Origin: Microlunatus sp. Gsoil 973
GTDB lineage: Bacteria > Actinomycetota > Actinomycetes > Propionibacteriales > Propionibacteriaceae
Assembly (NCBI RefSeq): GCF_009707365.1
Contig: NZ_CP046122.1
Location: forward strand, 4,464,001-4,528,000
Length of the DNA: 64,000 bases
Direction: 5' to 3'
A program made the translations under genes and the position numbers. Position 1 is the stretch's first letter; each line of letters starts with the position of its first letter. This document shows positions 1 through 9,177 of the stretch, piece after piece. The notes below the pieces were generated by a model. That model saw nothing but the letters and a program-made list of their open reading frames with translations, ran no database searches and had not been told where the DNA came from.

Positions 1-834
1 GATCCAGACCATCACGAAGCCGATCCATCGACCGGCGGGCATCTGCTCACCGAAGTAGAGCACGCCCAGCAGGAACATCACGGTCGGTGCGATGTACTGC
101 AACATGCCGACCACGCTCAGCGGGATCCTGGTCGCCGCGGCGCTGAACAGCAGCAGCGGCACGAGCGTCACCAGGCCGCCGGCGGCCAGCAGCAGGCTGT
201 GCAGCAAACCGAGCTGTCCGAAGGTCAGCGTGCCGCGTGCCTGGAGGATGATCAGAAAGACGACCGCAGGCAGGAACATGAAGCCGGATTCGATCACCAG
301 CGTCTGCACCGCACCAGCGCGGACGCGGTTCTTGATCAGGCCATAGGAACCGAACGAGAACGCCAGCACCAATGCGATCCACGGCAACTTGCCGTACTCG
401 ATCGTCATCACCACGACAGCGGCCACCGCCGGGGCGATCGCCACCCACTGCCAGCGCGCCAGGCGCTCGCGGAGCAACAGCACGCCGAACAGGATCGACA
501 CGATCGGGTTGATGTAGTAGCCGAGTGCGGTCTCGGTGACGTGGCCGTGATTGGTGGCCCAGATGAAAGTGCCCCAGTTGATCGACACGACGGCCGACGC
601 CGCAGCCAGTAACAGCAACGTGCGCCGGGTTGCCATCCTGCGGAACCAGTCGCGGGGCAGGATGATCAGCGACAGGATGGCGGCGAAGACCAGGGACCAG
701 ACCATCCGCATGCCGAGGATCTCACCGGCCGACGCGTCGTCGAGCAACCGCCAGAACAAAGGGACCAGGCCCCAGATGCCGTAGGCACCCAGGCCGTAGA
801 GCAGGCCGGGTTTGTCGACCTTCGTCTCAGTCAA
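1..834 (-). CDS. rarD: RarD/EamA-family permease, C terminus cut by window edge
   Basis: The minus strand is open from 834 to the window edge (about 278 residues visible). The translation is a string of hydrophobic helices with the EamA layout, including GLLYGLGAYGIWGLVPLF near the N terminus and ALGYYINPIVSILFGVLLL before the second repeat, which match RarD-type transporters (about 300 aa, ten TM helices, drug/metabolite transporter superfamily). Substrate cannot be read from sequence; the RarD name comes from a chloramphenicol phenotype. I chose the TTG at 834 because it overlaps the korB stop (827-829) and no ATG/GTG occurs before the first helix; this implies translational coupling to korB. 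Start is therefore the weakest part of the call. Confidence 0.8.
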   Translation of the reverse strand, partial: MTETKVDKPGLLYGLGAYGIWGLVPLFWRLLDDASAGEILGMRMVWSLVFAAILSLIILPRDWFRRMATRRTLLLLAAASAVVSINWGTFIWATNHGHVTETALGYYINPIVSILFGVLLLRERLARWQWVAIAPAVAAVVVMTIEYGKLPWIALVLAFSFGSYGLIKNRVRAGAVQTLVIESGFMFLPAVVFLIILQARGTLTFGQLGLLHSLLLAAGGLVTLVPLLLFSAAATRIPLSVVGMLQYIAPTVMFLLGVLYFGEQMPAGRWIGFVMVWI

Positions 835-1919
835 CGGTCCACGTGTCGCGGCCGTTGATCATCTGCTGCAGGGCGCCGTCGTCGGAGTCGTACTTGGAGC
901 GGGCGGTCTCGACCTGCTCCCGGGCGAGATCGTCGTAGGCCGGGGCGTCGACGCTGCGGAAGATGCCGATCGGTGCTCGCTCCAGAACGCCCGGCGTGGT
1001 CAGTCGGGACAGTCCGAACGCGTAGGCCGGGTCCTTGTGATGGGCGTCGTGGACGACGATGTTCTCCAGGCCAACCTCGGCGACTTCGGCGATCTTGAGC
1101 TCACCGGTCTGCCGATCACGGGTGACGCCGAGGCGGTTGTCGATGCCGAACAGGATCGGCTCACCGTGGGTCAGCGGGATGATCGCTTCTGCCTTGCTGT
1201 CCTTGTCCTTGACCGCGGCAAAGGCGTCGTCGTTGAAGATCGGGCAGTTCTGGTAGATCTCGATGAACGACGCGCCGCGGTGCTCGGCCGCCGCCTTCAG
1301 GGTCGCAGTGAGGTGCTTACGATCGGAGTCGATCGTCCGGGCGACGAAGGTCGCCTCCGCGCCGAGCGCCAGCGAGAGCGGGTTGAACGGATTGTCCAGC
1401 GAGCCGTACGGCGTCGACTTGGTGATCTTGCCCAACTCGGAGGTGGGTGAGTACTGGCCCTTGGTCAGACCGTAGATCCGGTTGTTGAACAGCAGGATCG
1501 TGAAGTTGACATTGCGGCGCAGCGCATGGATGAGGTGGTTGCCGCCGATCGACAGCGCGTCACCGTCACCGGTCACCACCCAGACACCAAGATCGGGCCG
1601 GGACGTCGCGACACCGGTCGCGATCGCCGGTGCGCGGCCATGGATCGAGTGCATCCCGTAGGAGTTGACGTAGTACGGGAAGCGTGAGGAGCAGCCGATA
1701 CCGGAGATGATCACCGTGTTCTCACGCCTGATCCCGGCCTCGGGCATGAATCCCTGGAAGGCCGACAACACGGCATAGTCACCGCAGCCCGGGCACCAGC
1801 GAACCTCCTGGTCGCTGGTGAAATCCCTTCCGGTTCAGCGGTTCCAGGGCGAGCGGAACCCCGGCGAGGCCGCTGCGATGTCCGTTGTGTCCGTTCGTTG
1901 TAGTGATCTCGACGCTCAC
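827..1919 (-). CDS. korB: 2-oxoacid:ferredoxin oxidoreductase beta subunit (KorB), with an apparent frameshift
   Basis: The beta subunit binds thiamine diphosphate and a 4Fe-4S cluster and, with KorA, decarboxylates 2-oxoglutarate to succinyl-CoA while reducing ferredoxin. Visible are CPGCGDY (cluster cysteines), GIGCSSRFPYY, the TPP motif GDGDALSIGGNH, and IYQNCPIFND with the last cluster Cys. The start is a GTG at 1919 that overlaps the korA stop as GTGA. The N-terminal ~30 residues read in one frame to NRKG, then the family-typical DFTSDQEVRWCPGCG continues in the next frame. The break is in the CCC at 1825-1827 (GGG in the mRNA), where GG would restore AAG-GAT-TTC. Corrected length is about 363 aa, normal for KorB. 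Either a sequence error or a recent null mutation. Confidence 0.88.
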
Positions 1920-3805
1920 GCGTTCGCTCCAGCGGGGTTGTGATCAGCGAGCTGATCGATCTCTGTCTGCAGATCCTCGGCCAGCTCCGACAACGAGATC
2001 GGCAGGCCACGGACCCGAGAGTAGGACTGCACGTCGACCAGGTACTTGCCGCGCAGCAACAGCGACAGCTGGCCGAGATTCATCTCCGGAACGATCACGC
2101 GATCGTAGCTCCGGAGCACCTCACCCAGATTGGCCGGGAAGGGATTCAGGTGCCGCAGGTGGGCCTGCGCCACCGCCCGGCCGGTGGCACGCACCCGGCG
2201 CACCGCGGCAGTGATCGGGCCGAAGGTCGAACCCCAACCGAGCACCAACAACCTGGCCTCACCCGACGGATCATCGACCTCGACATCGGGCACGTCCTGC
2301 ACGACGCCGTCGATCTTGGCCTGCCGGATCCGGACCATGGCGTCATGGTTGGCCGGGTCGTAGGACACGTTGCCGGTGCCGTCGGACTTCTCGATTCCGC
2401 CGATCCGATGCTCAAGACCAGCGGTGCCGGGAACCGCCCAGGGTCGGGCCAGCGTCTCCGGGTCGCGCTTGTACGGCAGGAAATCGCCGTTCTCACCGTT
2501 GGGCTCGGTTGCGAATCCCGGATCGATCGGACCGATCCCCGACAGGTCAGGAACCTGCCACGGCTCGGCACCGTTGGCCAGATACCCGTCGGACAGCACG
2601 AAGACCGGTGTCCGGTATTTCACGGCGATGCGGACGGCCTCAACGGCGGTGTCGAAACAGTCGGACGGCGACTTGGCCGCGATCACTGGCACCGGCGCCT
2701 CGCCGTTACGGCCGTACATGACCTGCAACAGGTCGGCCTGTTCGGTCTTGGTCGGCATCCCGGTCGAGGGGCCGGCGCGCTGGATGTCACAGATCACCAG
2801 CGGCAGCTCGGTCATCACACCGAGGCTGATGGTTTCCATCTTCAACGAGATGCCCGGGCCGGAACTCGTGGTCACCCCGAGATGTCCCGCGAAGCTCGCG
2901 CCCAGCGCGGCGCCGACCCCGGCGATCTCGTCCTCGGCCTGGAAGGTGGTCACGCCGAACCGCTTGTGCTTGCTCAGCTCGTGCAGCACATCGGAGGCCG
3001 GGGTGATCGGGTACGCACCCAAGAACAGCGGCAGTCCGGCCTTGCGAGCGCCGGCGATCAGGCCGTAGGCCAGGGCCAGGTTTCCCGAGATCTGCCGGTA
3101 GGTGCCCTTCGGCATCGGAGCCGGCGCGACTTCGTAGCTGTAGGCGAAGACCTCGGTCGTCTCCCCGAACGCGTACCCGGTACGGAAGGCTTTGATGTTG
3201 GAGTCGCGGATCTGCGGCTTGGTCGCGAACTTGTTCTCCAGAAAGCCGATCGTGCCGTCGACCGGACGATGGTAGAGCCAGGAGAGCAGCCCGAGCGCGA
3301 ACATGTTCTTGCTCCGCGCGGCGTCCTTGCGGGTCAGCCCGAACTCCTTGACCGCCTCTGCGGTCATGCCCGTCAGGTCGAGCGCGTGCACCTGGTAGTC
3401 GGCGAGCGAGCCGTCCTCCAGAGGGCTGGAGCTGTAACCGACCTTGTCCAGGTTTCGCTTGGTGAAGTCGGCTGTGTCGGCGATGATCACACCGCCGCGG
3501 ACAAGATCACCGACGTTGGCCTTGAGTGCGGCAGGATTCATCGCGACCAGCACATCCGGCCGGTCGCCCGGGGTCATGATGTCGTAGTTGGCGAAATGCA
3601 GCTGGAAGCTGGACACGCCCGGAAGTGTCCCGGCAGGTGCCCGGATCTCGGCGGGGAAGTTCGGCAAGGTCGAAATGTCGTTGCCGAAGATCGCGGTCTC
3701 CGCGGTGAACCTGTCACCGGTCAGCTGCATGCCGTCGCCGGAATCACCGGCGAACCGGATCACCACCCGGTCGAGGGTCTTGACCTCCGAGGCGGCTGTT
3801 GTCAC
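1916..3805 (-). CDS. korA: 2-oxoacid:ferredoxin oxidoreductase alpha subunit (fused gamma-alpha KorA)
   Basis: 629 aa. Residues ~10-190 are the gamma domain (FAGDSGDGMQLTGDRFT) and ~230-620 the alpha domain, with GAYPITPASDVLH, FQAEDEIAGVGAALGASF and TSSGPGISLKMETI, the canonical order of the actinobacterial KorA fusion. It forms a heterotetramer with KorB and provides an oxygen-tolerant alternative to 2-oxoglutarate dehydrogenase. Start is GTG at 3805 with GGTAGGG upstream; the ATG further upstream hits a stop at once. It overlaps korB by 4 bp, so the two are co-translated. The divergent neighbour is a nuoB-like gene, with about 186 bp between for both promoters. Confidence 0.93.
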   Translation of the reverse strand: MTTAASEVKTLDRVVIRFAGDSGDGMQLTGDRFTAETAIFGNDISTLPNFPAEIRAPAGTLPGVSSFQLHFANYDIMTPGDRPDVLVAMNPAALKANVGDLVRGGVIIADTADFTKRNLDKVGYSSSPLEDGSLADYQVHALDLTGMTAEAVKEFGLTRKDAARSKNMFALGLLSWLYHRPVDGTIGFLENKFATKPQIRDSNIKAFRTGYAFGETTEVFAYSYEVAPAPMPKGTYRQISGNLALAYGLIAGARKAGLPLFLGAYPITPASDVLHELSKHKRFGVTTFQAEDEIAGVGAALGASFAGHLGVTTSSGPGISLKMETISLGVMTELPLVICDIQRAGPSTGMPTKTEQADLLQVMYGRNGEAPVPVIAAKSPSDCFDTAVEAVRIAVKYRTPVFVLSDGYLANGAEPWQVPDLSGIGPIDPGFATEPNGENGDFLPYKRDPETLARPWAVPGTAGLEHRIGGIEKSDGTGNVSYDPANHDAMVRIRQAKIDGVVQDVPDVEVDDPSGEARLLVLGWGSTFGPITAAVRRVRATGRAVAQAHLRHLNPFPANLGEVLRSYDRVIVPEMNLGQLSLLLRGKYLVDVQSYSRVRGLPISLSELAEDLQTEIDQLADHNPAGANA

Positions 3806-3991
3806 TTGGTGTTCCCTACCTCATAGCTGTGTGGCTGCCGTGTGGTTGTTGTTGGCAACCCGATCCATAGTACGGGCGACCTAGCAGGCCCGACGCCGTC
3901 GTCCGGAGGACGGTCACCTACCCCCAGGGTAAACCTCCATCAAGGTTGAGGCTCAAGTCCGGGCTGTCGCTGGGACAGTAGGGTTCCCCCT

Positions 3992-4426
3992 GTGGCGGGA
4001 ATGCAGTTCTGGGACTGGTACGGCGACGGGTCGACCTACCTCGTCGACATCGGTCTGGCCTGCTGCACCCTGGAATTCGAGGCGGCCGCCAACGGTAGAC
4101 GGCGAGCGTCGACCCGGAGCATCGAGGACCTGCCGCCCGGTGTGCGGGTCGTCGTTGTGGTCTCGGGCACCGTCACCGACAGACTCACCGACGCTGTTGT
4201 GACCTGCATCTCCCGGATCAGGTCGGCGGCCCCGGCTGCCCGGGTCGTTGCCTTCGGCGCGTGCGCTTCGGCCGGGGGTCCGTACTGGGACAGCTACGCC
4301 GTTACCAAGGGGATCGACCAGCTGGTCGAGGTGGACGCGTACGTGCCCGGTTGCCCGCCGCCGCCCGCGGCGTTGGCAGGCGTCGTCGACGAGCTGAGCG
4401 GGCTGAGTGAGCGCAGCCGTGGCTGA
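3992..4426 (+). CDS. NuoB-like 4Fe-4S subunit (orphan complex I-like)
   Basis: 144 aa, resembling the 20-kDa NuoB/PSST subunit that carries cluster N2. The four cluster ligands are all present: the adjacent pair in ACCTLEF, GACASAGG, and VPGCPPPP. GTG at 3992 gives the listed product; an ATG at 4001 (MQFWDWYGDG) is an alternative. NuoB normally has ~160-180 aa, and this copy is shorter at the N terminus. It is the first gene of a three-gene set (nuoB-, nuoC-, nuoI-like) without nuoD, NADH-binding or membrane subunits nearby, so it is not a normal complex I operon. Its divergent arrangement with korAB suggests a ferredoxin-linked role (inference). Confidence 0.82.
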   Translation: MAGMQFWDWYGDGSTYLVDIGLACCTLEFEAAANGRRRASTRSIEDLPPGVRVVVVVSGTVTDRLTDAVVTCISRIRSAAPAARVVAFGACASAGGPYWDSYAVTKGIDQLVEVDAYVPGCPPPPAALAGVVDELSGLSERSRG

Positions 4427-4973
4427 GCAGACCCGGACTGTTCCCGCCGACCAGTGGCGCTCTGCAGTGGCGGCGGCCAAGGAGGAGGGATATGACTACT
4501 TCGATTGGCTGGGTGCTGTCGATCTGATCGGCCGGACCGACGATTTCGAAGTGGTGCTGCGGCTGATCGACCTCGACGCGCAGCGCGCCGTGCTGCTGCG
4601 CACCACGATCCCGCGGGACGATCCCCACCTGGACAGCATCGCCGACATCTTCGCCGGTGCCGGCTGGCATGAGCGCGAATCCGGCGAGCTCTTCGCGATC
4701 AGGTTCACCGGCGGTGACCCGCGCCGGCTGTTGTTGCCCGAGGATCATGTCGGTGCGCCGTTGCGCAAGGACACAGTGCTGGCGGCTCGCGCCGGGATCG
4801 ACTGGCCCGGCGCCAAGGAACCCGGTGGGGCGCCGAGCCGCCGGCGCATGGTGCCGCCGGGCGTGCCGGAGCCGGAGATCTGGGGCGATCGCGACCCATC
4901 CGGTCCGCAGCCGGCGTCGGAGGAGATCGCCGGATCCGCGGTGGGCGGCCGGGTCCGTAGGAGACGGCGATGA
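4419..4973 (+). CDS. NuoC-like 30-kDa subunit (orphan complex I-like)
   Basis: About 184 aa. The core of the 30-kDa subunit family is clear: YDYFDWLGAVDL near residue 25, GWHERESGELFAIRFTGG, and LLLPEDHVGAPLRKD, matching the family's W-E-R-E and G-x-PLRKD signatures. The last ~50 residues are Pro/Gly/Arg-rich and look disordered. GTG at 4419 overlaps the nuoB-like stop (4424-4426); a GTG at 4407 in the same frame is the alternative start. In complex I this subunit pairs with NuoD in the peripheral arm; no NuoD is present here. It overlaps the next gene by ATGA. Confidence 0.8.
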   Translation: MAEQTRTVPADQWRSAVAAAKEEGYDYFDWLGAVDLIGRTDDFEVVLRLIDLDAQRAVLLRTTIPRDDPHLDSIADIFAGAGWHERESGELFAIRFTGGDPRRLLLPEDHVGAPLRKDTVLAARAGIDWPGAKEPGGAPSRRRMVPPGVPEPEIWGDRDPSGPQPASEEIAGSAVGGRVRRRRR

Positions 4974-5275
4974 GTCACGGCGCCATCAAGCTGATCGAGG
5001 CGAACTGCACGTCGTGCATGATCTGTGCCCGGGAGTGCCCGAGCTGGTGCATCCGGATCGACTCGCACACCGAGCCGATCCGTGATCTCCCGGCTGGAGC
5101 GCGCGAGCGCACGGTCAATGTGCTCGATCGGTTCGCGATCGACTGGTCGCTGTGCATGTACTGCGGGATCTGCGTCGAGGAGTGCCCGTTCGACGCCCTG
5201 GAGTGGGCTTCGGATCCGGTGCCCGGCACGACGTCGGCGGCCGGGCTGCGCCACGAGATCGAGGATCTGGGCTGA
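4970..5275 (+). CDS. NuoI-like 2x[4Fe-4S] ferredoxin
   Basis: 101 aa with two CxxCxxCxxxCP cluster motifs: CTSCMICARECP near residue 13 and CMYCGICVEECP near residue 62. The order and the 49-residue spacing resemble the NuoI/TYKY subunit of complex I, but a free 8Fe ferredoxin is equally possible. The ATG at 4970 overlaps the nuoC-like stop by 4 bp. As the last gene of the trio it could take electrons from ferredoxin or from KorAB and pass them to the NuoB-like cluster (inference). The downstream gene is convergent, so the operon ends here. Confidence 0.85.
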   Translation: MSHGAIKLIEANCTSCMICARECPSWCIRIDSHTEPIRDLPAGARERTVNVLDRFAIDWSLCMYCGICVEECPFDALEWASDPVPGTTSAAGLRHEIEDLG

Positions 5276-5288
5276 TCGACCGGGCGGG

Positions 5289-6452
5289 CTAGCCGAGTTT
5301 GGCCAGCCGCGCCGCCGCCTCGGCCAGCACCTCGGGCTGCTTGGAGAAGGCGAAGCGTACGTAGCTCTTCGCCGGTCCGGGATCGGTGTAGAAGACCCGG
5401 CTCGGGACCGCGACCACGCCGACCTTCTTGGGCAGGTCGAAGCAGAAGTCCACACCGTCGGCGTAGCCCAACGGCGAGACGTCGGCGGTCAGGAAGTAGG
5501 TGCCCTGGCAGATGAAGGGCGGGATGCCGGCGGCGATCAGCCCTTCGGTGAGTTGATCACGACCGGCGCGGAGCCGGTCGCGGACTTCGGTGATGCGATC
5601 GGCCGGCAGCCGGAGCCCTTCGGCCACCGCATACTGAAGCGGGCCTGCGTTGACGTAGGTCAGGAACTGCTTGGTCGTGGTGACCGCGGTGATCAACTCC
5701 GGTGTCGAGCAGGCCCAGCCGACCTTCCAGCCCGTGACGGCGAAGGTCTTGCCGGCCGAGGAAATCTGGATGGTTCGCTCCCGCATTCCCGGGAAGGTCG
5801 CCAACGGCCGGTGCACTCCGTCGAAGACGAGGTGTTCGTACACCTCGTCGGTGATCACGACCAGATCGCGTTCGACGGCAAGATCACGGATCCAGCCCAG
5901 TTCGGTCTCGGTGAGCACCCGGCCGGTCGGGTTGTGTGGCGAGTTGATCAACAACACCTTGGTCCGGTCGGTGACCTGGGCCAGCAGCCGGTCGTGATCA
6001 ACTGCGAAGTCCGGACCGTCCAGGCGTACCGGCTTGAGCACCGCATGGGCCATCGCGATCGACGCCGCATAGGAGTCGTAGGTCGGCTCGAAGGCGATCA
6101 CCTCGTCACCCGGCTCGCACAACGCAAGGATGGCGGCGGTGATCGCCTCGGTCGCTCCAGCCGTGACCAGCACCTCACCGTCGGGCTGGTAATCCAGCCC
6201 GTAGTAGTTGCTCTGATGTTCCGCGATGGCCTCACGGAGCGACCGCACCCCCGGTCCGGGCGGATACTGGTTGTGTCCGGAATTGATCGAGCGGATGGCC
6301 GCGTCCAGGATCTCCCGCGGGCCGTCGGTGTCCGGGAAACCCTGACCGAGATTGATCGAGCCCGTTTCGACTGCCAGCGCAGACATCTCGGCGAAGATCG
6401 TGGTGCCGAACGCGCGCATGCGCTCGACCAGGTGCTGGTTGGTCATGGCCAC
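5289..6452 (-). CDS. Class I/II PLP-dependent aminotransferase (DapC/YbdL-like)
   Basis: 387 aa fold-type I aminotransferase. Landmarks are NLGQGFPDTDGP near residue 35, NQYPPGPGVRSLREAI, the NSPHNPTGRV segment, TDEVYEHLVFDG, and the Schiff-base lysine in SSAGKTFAVTGWKVGW (~residue 235). The family includes methionine/kynurenine aminotransferases (YbdL) and actinobacterial N-succinyldiaminopimelate aminotransferase (DapC); the sequence alone does not separate these. Start could be 6452 (MAMTN) or the second ATG at 6446. It converges on the nuoI-like gene with a 13-bp gap. Confidence 0.87.
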   Translation of the reverse strand: MAMTNQHLVERMRAFGTTIFAEMSALAVETGSINLGQGFPDTDGPREILDAAIRSINSGHNQYPPGPGVRSLREAIAEHQSNYYGLDYQPDGEVLVTAGATEAITAAILALCEPGDEVIAFEPTYDSYAASIAMAHAVLKPVRLDGPDFAVDHDRLLAQVTDRTKVLLINSPHNPTGRVLTETELGWIRDLAVERDLVVITDEVYEHLVFDGVHRPLATFPGMRERTIQISSAGKTFAVTGWKVGWACSTPELITAVTTTKQFLTYVNAGPLQYAVAEGLRLPADRITEVRDRLRAGRDQLTEGLIAAGIPPFICQGTYFLTADVSPLGYADGVDFCFDLPKKVGVVAVPSRVFYTDPGPAKSYVRFAFSKQPEVLAEAAARLAKLG

Positions 6453-6470
6453 CTGCCTATCACGTTCCGA

Positions 6471-9131
6471 TCACGCCTGCCCGGTTGCCCCGTTCTCCGC
6501 GTTGTTCCCCGTCCCGTTCGCTGGTTCCGGCGCCCTCGGGACGGGGTTGACCTCGTGCTCGACCAGGTTCACTTCGGTGATCGGCCGGTCCGGGTCAGCG
6601 GGTACACGGAACGTTCTCAGCCGGTACGGCGCCAGCTCGCAATCGAAGTCCCGGCCGACGATCGGCAGTCGGACGGTTGCCGTCGCCGTCCGCCCGGAGG
6701 TCTCGGACAGTCGCACGATCAGCTCGGTTCCACCGTCAGGGCCCGGATCCTCGGCCCCCTTGATCGCCGTCGCCACCACCTGACCGTCGCCCTCGGTGGT
6801 GATCACCTCGGCGAAGCTGCCGGTCGGCGGCAGGACTCCGTCGTGGAAGCTCTCCAGCATGGCCCGCGGCGCAGACCCGAGCTCGGCCGCCCGCCGGGTG
6901 GCCTGCACCGAGCGCCAGTCACCGTCGTGGGGGATCAGAAGATAGCGAAACTCCTGGATGCCCTGGGCCTGATAGCTGTAGATCCCGTCCGGATCCAGCT
7001 CTTTGGGGTCGTGCCAGGCGTACACCGGGCTGCGGACCGCCGTGATGCCGATGCTCGGATGGGTTGCCGGCACGGGCCAGTCCGCCGGAGAGGTGTCGTA
7101 GCCGTGCTTGGCGTTGTTGATCACGGTCAGGCCGACCCGCCGTGCCGAGCCGTCGGACGCCTCGCCGGTCAGGTCGACCCAGGACTGGGCCGGCTCCTCG
7201 GCCCCGTCGACGGGACGTTCCAGGGTCGCGAACGGAATCTCGAAGGTGGCCGACGGGTCAGTCACCGCAACAGGGAAGCGCAGCTTCATCAGATGTGCGG
7301 GTTCCCGCCAGTCCAACCCGACCCGTACTTCGAGCGCAGTGCTGTCCGCGCCGAGCAGGAACGTCTCGGTCAGGGTCGACCGACCCCACGCATGTTCCAC
7401 CCTGACGGCCGCCCGGACCGGGCCGTCCTCGACGATCCGCAGCCCGCTTACCGGCATGTCCTCGCCCGGCCAGGCGTACGACACCACCCGGTGTCCCCAG
7501 GTGTCGGTGGGGTCGGAGCAGATCTGCAGATGCGGCCCGCGGCCCGCCAGATCGACACCGGTCCGCCGGTCCAGCAATGATGACAGCCAACCGGTCCGCG
7601 GATCGATCGTGACGCGCAGCGCCGGGTTCTGCAGCACGACGGCTCCGTCGTCGGCCCGGGTCACCGAGAGATCGGTCGGGGGTGCGTACGACCCCGACCG
7701 GATCCGGTAGAGCCGGTAACCCAAGGCGGGCAGTTCGGCGGTGAAGAGGGCCGCCCCCCTGCCGCGGTCGTTGGTGGTCGACATCGGCTGGACCGGCTGA
7801 CTGTTGATCTTGGTGCCGGCGGCGTCGGTGAGGTGGGCACCGCCCGGTTGGCCGCTGTAGTTGATCTCCAGCTGAGTGGTCACCGGCCACGGATGGGGGT
7901 TGAAGACGACGACCGGCTGGGCGTCAGCGATCATCGGGATGTCGATCGAGCGGGCGATCAGGTTGTGCGATCGGACGATGGCGCGTTTGCTGATCGCCAT
8001 CGCTTCGCCGAGTTGGTCCCGGGCGTCGTCATAGGCGGATTCGATGGCTGATCCTGGAAGCACGTCGTGGAACTGGTTGAACAGCACCTGTTTCCAGGCC
8101 CGTTCAAGATCATCTCTCGGGTAGCGTGCCGCAGGGTTCTCATTCCCGTACAGCAGATCGGCGACCACGGCCCACCGCTCGGCGGAGAGAACGGCATGCT
8201 GGGCGCGGCGCTGCCAGGACTTGATGCCGGAATGGGCCGAGTAGCATCCGGCGGCGTGATGTTGCAGGTCACCGAACCAGGTGGGCAGGTCGGCGCTGTG
8301 TTCGGCGACCTCGTCGAAGAACGTGCGCGGCGAGCTCATGATCAACTCTCCGAAGGTGCCCATCCGCTGATACTTGCCGATGGATTCGATGTTGGCCTTG
8401 GTGGGACCGCCACCATGGTTACCTACGCCGTAGAACACCATCATCGGTGTGAAGCTGCGATCCAGCTGGCCCAGTGCCTTCTCGGCCTGCCCGGCAACGT
8501 CGCCCGGTGGCGAGCAGTACTCGAACGGGATCCTGGCGGCGAGCACCCGGGAACCATCCGGCGACTGCCACCAGAACGGGACGTCGTACAGGTCGGCCTC
8601 GTGCGGGCCGGGCCGCAGGAAGGTGTAGCCGTCCATGCCCTGGCCGCGCAGGATGGCCGGGATCATCGCGTTGTGCCCGAACGGGTCGACGTTCATCCCG
8701 ACGGTCGCCGGCTGACCGAATTCCTTGATCAGAAATCGCTGACCGTACAGACCTTGTCTGGCGAAGGACTCGCCCATCGGGGCGTTGCAGTCCGGCTCGA
8801 CCCACCAGCCGCCGACGTTGACCCACCGGCCCTCGGCTGCGCGCCGCCGAATCTGCTCGAACAGTTCCGGGTCGGATTCCTTGACCCAGCTGAGCAACAC
8901 GACCTGGTCGCAGGTGAACACGAAGTCGTCGTATTCGTCCATCCGGTCGACGGCCGAGCGGAAGGTTGCCCGCGCCTCGGCGTACCCCTCCTGCCAGGGC
9001 CACAGCCAGACCGGATCCAGATGGGCGTTGCCGATCATGTGGATCCGGTACGGTGCCGCGGCCCGGGGCGGGAGTTCGGGCAGACCGGGGGCGGGCTTGC
9101 TGTTGGTCGGCTCGTCGAGCTGTTCGGTCAT
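6471..9131 (-). CDS. Alpha-mannosidase, GH38
   Basis: 886 aa cytosolic glycoside hydrolase of family 38. Zn site NAHLDPVW (His37, Asp39) and the nucleophile segment VDPFGHN are clear, followed by GGWWVEPDCN upstream, FNQFHDVLPGSAI, and a long C-terminal beta-sandwich. There is no signal peptide. I placed the start at the ATG at 9131, which has GGAGAGG upstream; the longer open frame to 9470 runs antisense through the GH20 gene. It lies just downstream of the GH20 hexosaminidase on the same strand, suggesting joint turnover of imported mannose/GlcNAc glycans. The tail (last ~35 aa, rich in N, G, A) looks unstructured. Confidence 0.92.
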   Translation of the reverse strand: MTEQLDEPTNSKPAPGLPELPPRAAAPYRIHMIGNAHLDPVWLWPWQEGYAEARATFRSAVDRMDEYDDFVFTCDQVVLLSWVKESDPELFEQIRRRAAEGRWVNVGGWWVEPDCNAPMGESFARQGLYGQRFLIKEFGQPATVGMNVDPFGHNAMIPAILRGQGMDGYTFLRPGPHEADLYDVPFWWQSPDGSRVLAARIPFEYCSPPGDVAGQAEKALGQLDRSFTPMMVFYGVGNHGGGPTKANIESIGKYQRMGTFGELIMSSPRTFFDEVAEHSADLPTWFGDLQHHAAGCYSAHSGIKSWQRRAQHAVLSAERWAVVADLLYGNENPAARYPRDDLERAWKQVLFNQFHDVLPGSAIESAYDDARDQLGEAMAISKRAIVRSHNLIARSIDIPMIADAQPVVVFNPHPWPVTTQLEINYSGQPGGAHLTDAAGTKINSQPVQPMSTTNDRGRGAALFTAELPALGYRLYRIRSGSYAPPTDLSVTRADDGAVVLQNPALRVTIDPRTGWLSSLLDRRTGVDLAGRGPHLQICSDPTDTWGHRVVSYAWPGEDMPVSGLRIVEDGPVRAAVRVEHAWGRSTLTETFLLGADSTALEVRVGLDWREPAHLMKLRFPVAVTDPSATFEIPFATLERPVDGAEEPAQSWVDLTGEASDGSARRVGLTVINNAKHGYDTSPADWPVPATHPSIGITAVRSPVYAWHDPKELDPDGIYSYQAQGIQEFRYLLIPHDGDWRSVQATRRAAELGSAPRAMLESFHDGVLPPTGSFAEVITTEGDGQVVATAIKGAEDPGPDGGTELIVRLSETSGRTATATVRLPIVGRDFDCELAPYRLRTFRVPADPDRPITEVNLVEHEVNPVPRAPEPANGTGNNAENGATGQA

Positions 9132-9177
9132 CGGTTGCGACCTCTCCTTCGCCCCGGGACGTGGACGGCCGGCGGGG

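Noticed and set aside
1820-1832. Programmed ribosomal frameshifting in korB
   Set aside because: No slippery heptamer or following hairpin; similar one-base breaks occur in unrelated genes, so error or mutation is simpler.
1940-3826. A 628-residue open frame opposite korA
   Set aside because: Antisense shadow of high-GC coding; composition rich in R, H, G and no family features, while korA on the other strand is unambiguous.
5025-7580. An 851-residue open frame opposite the aminotransferase and GH38 genes
   Set aside because: Spans two well-supported opposite-strand genes and shows no recognisable motif.
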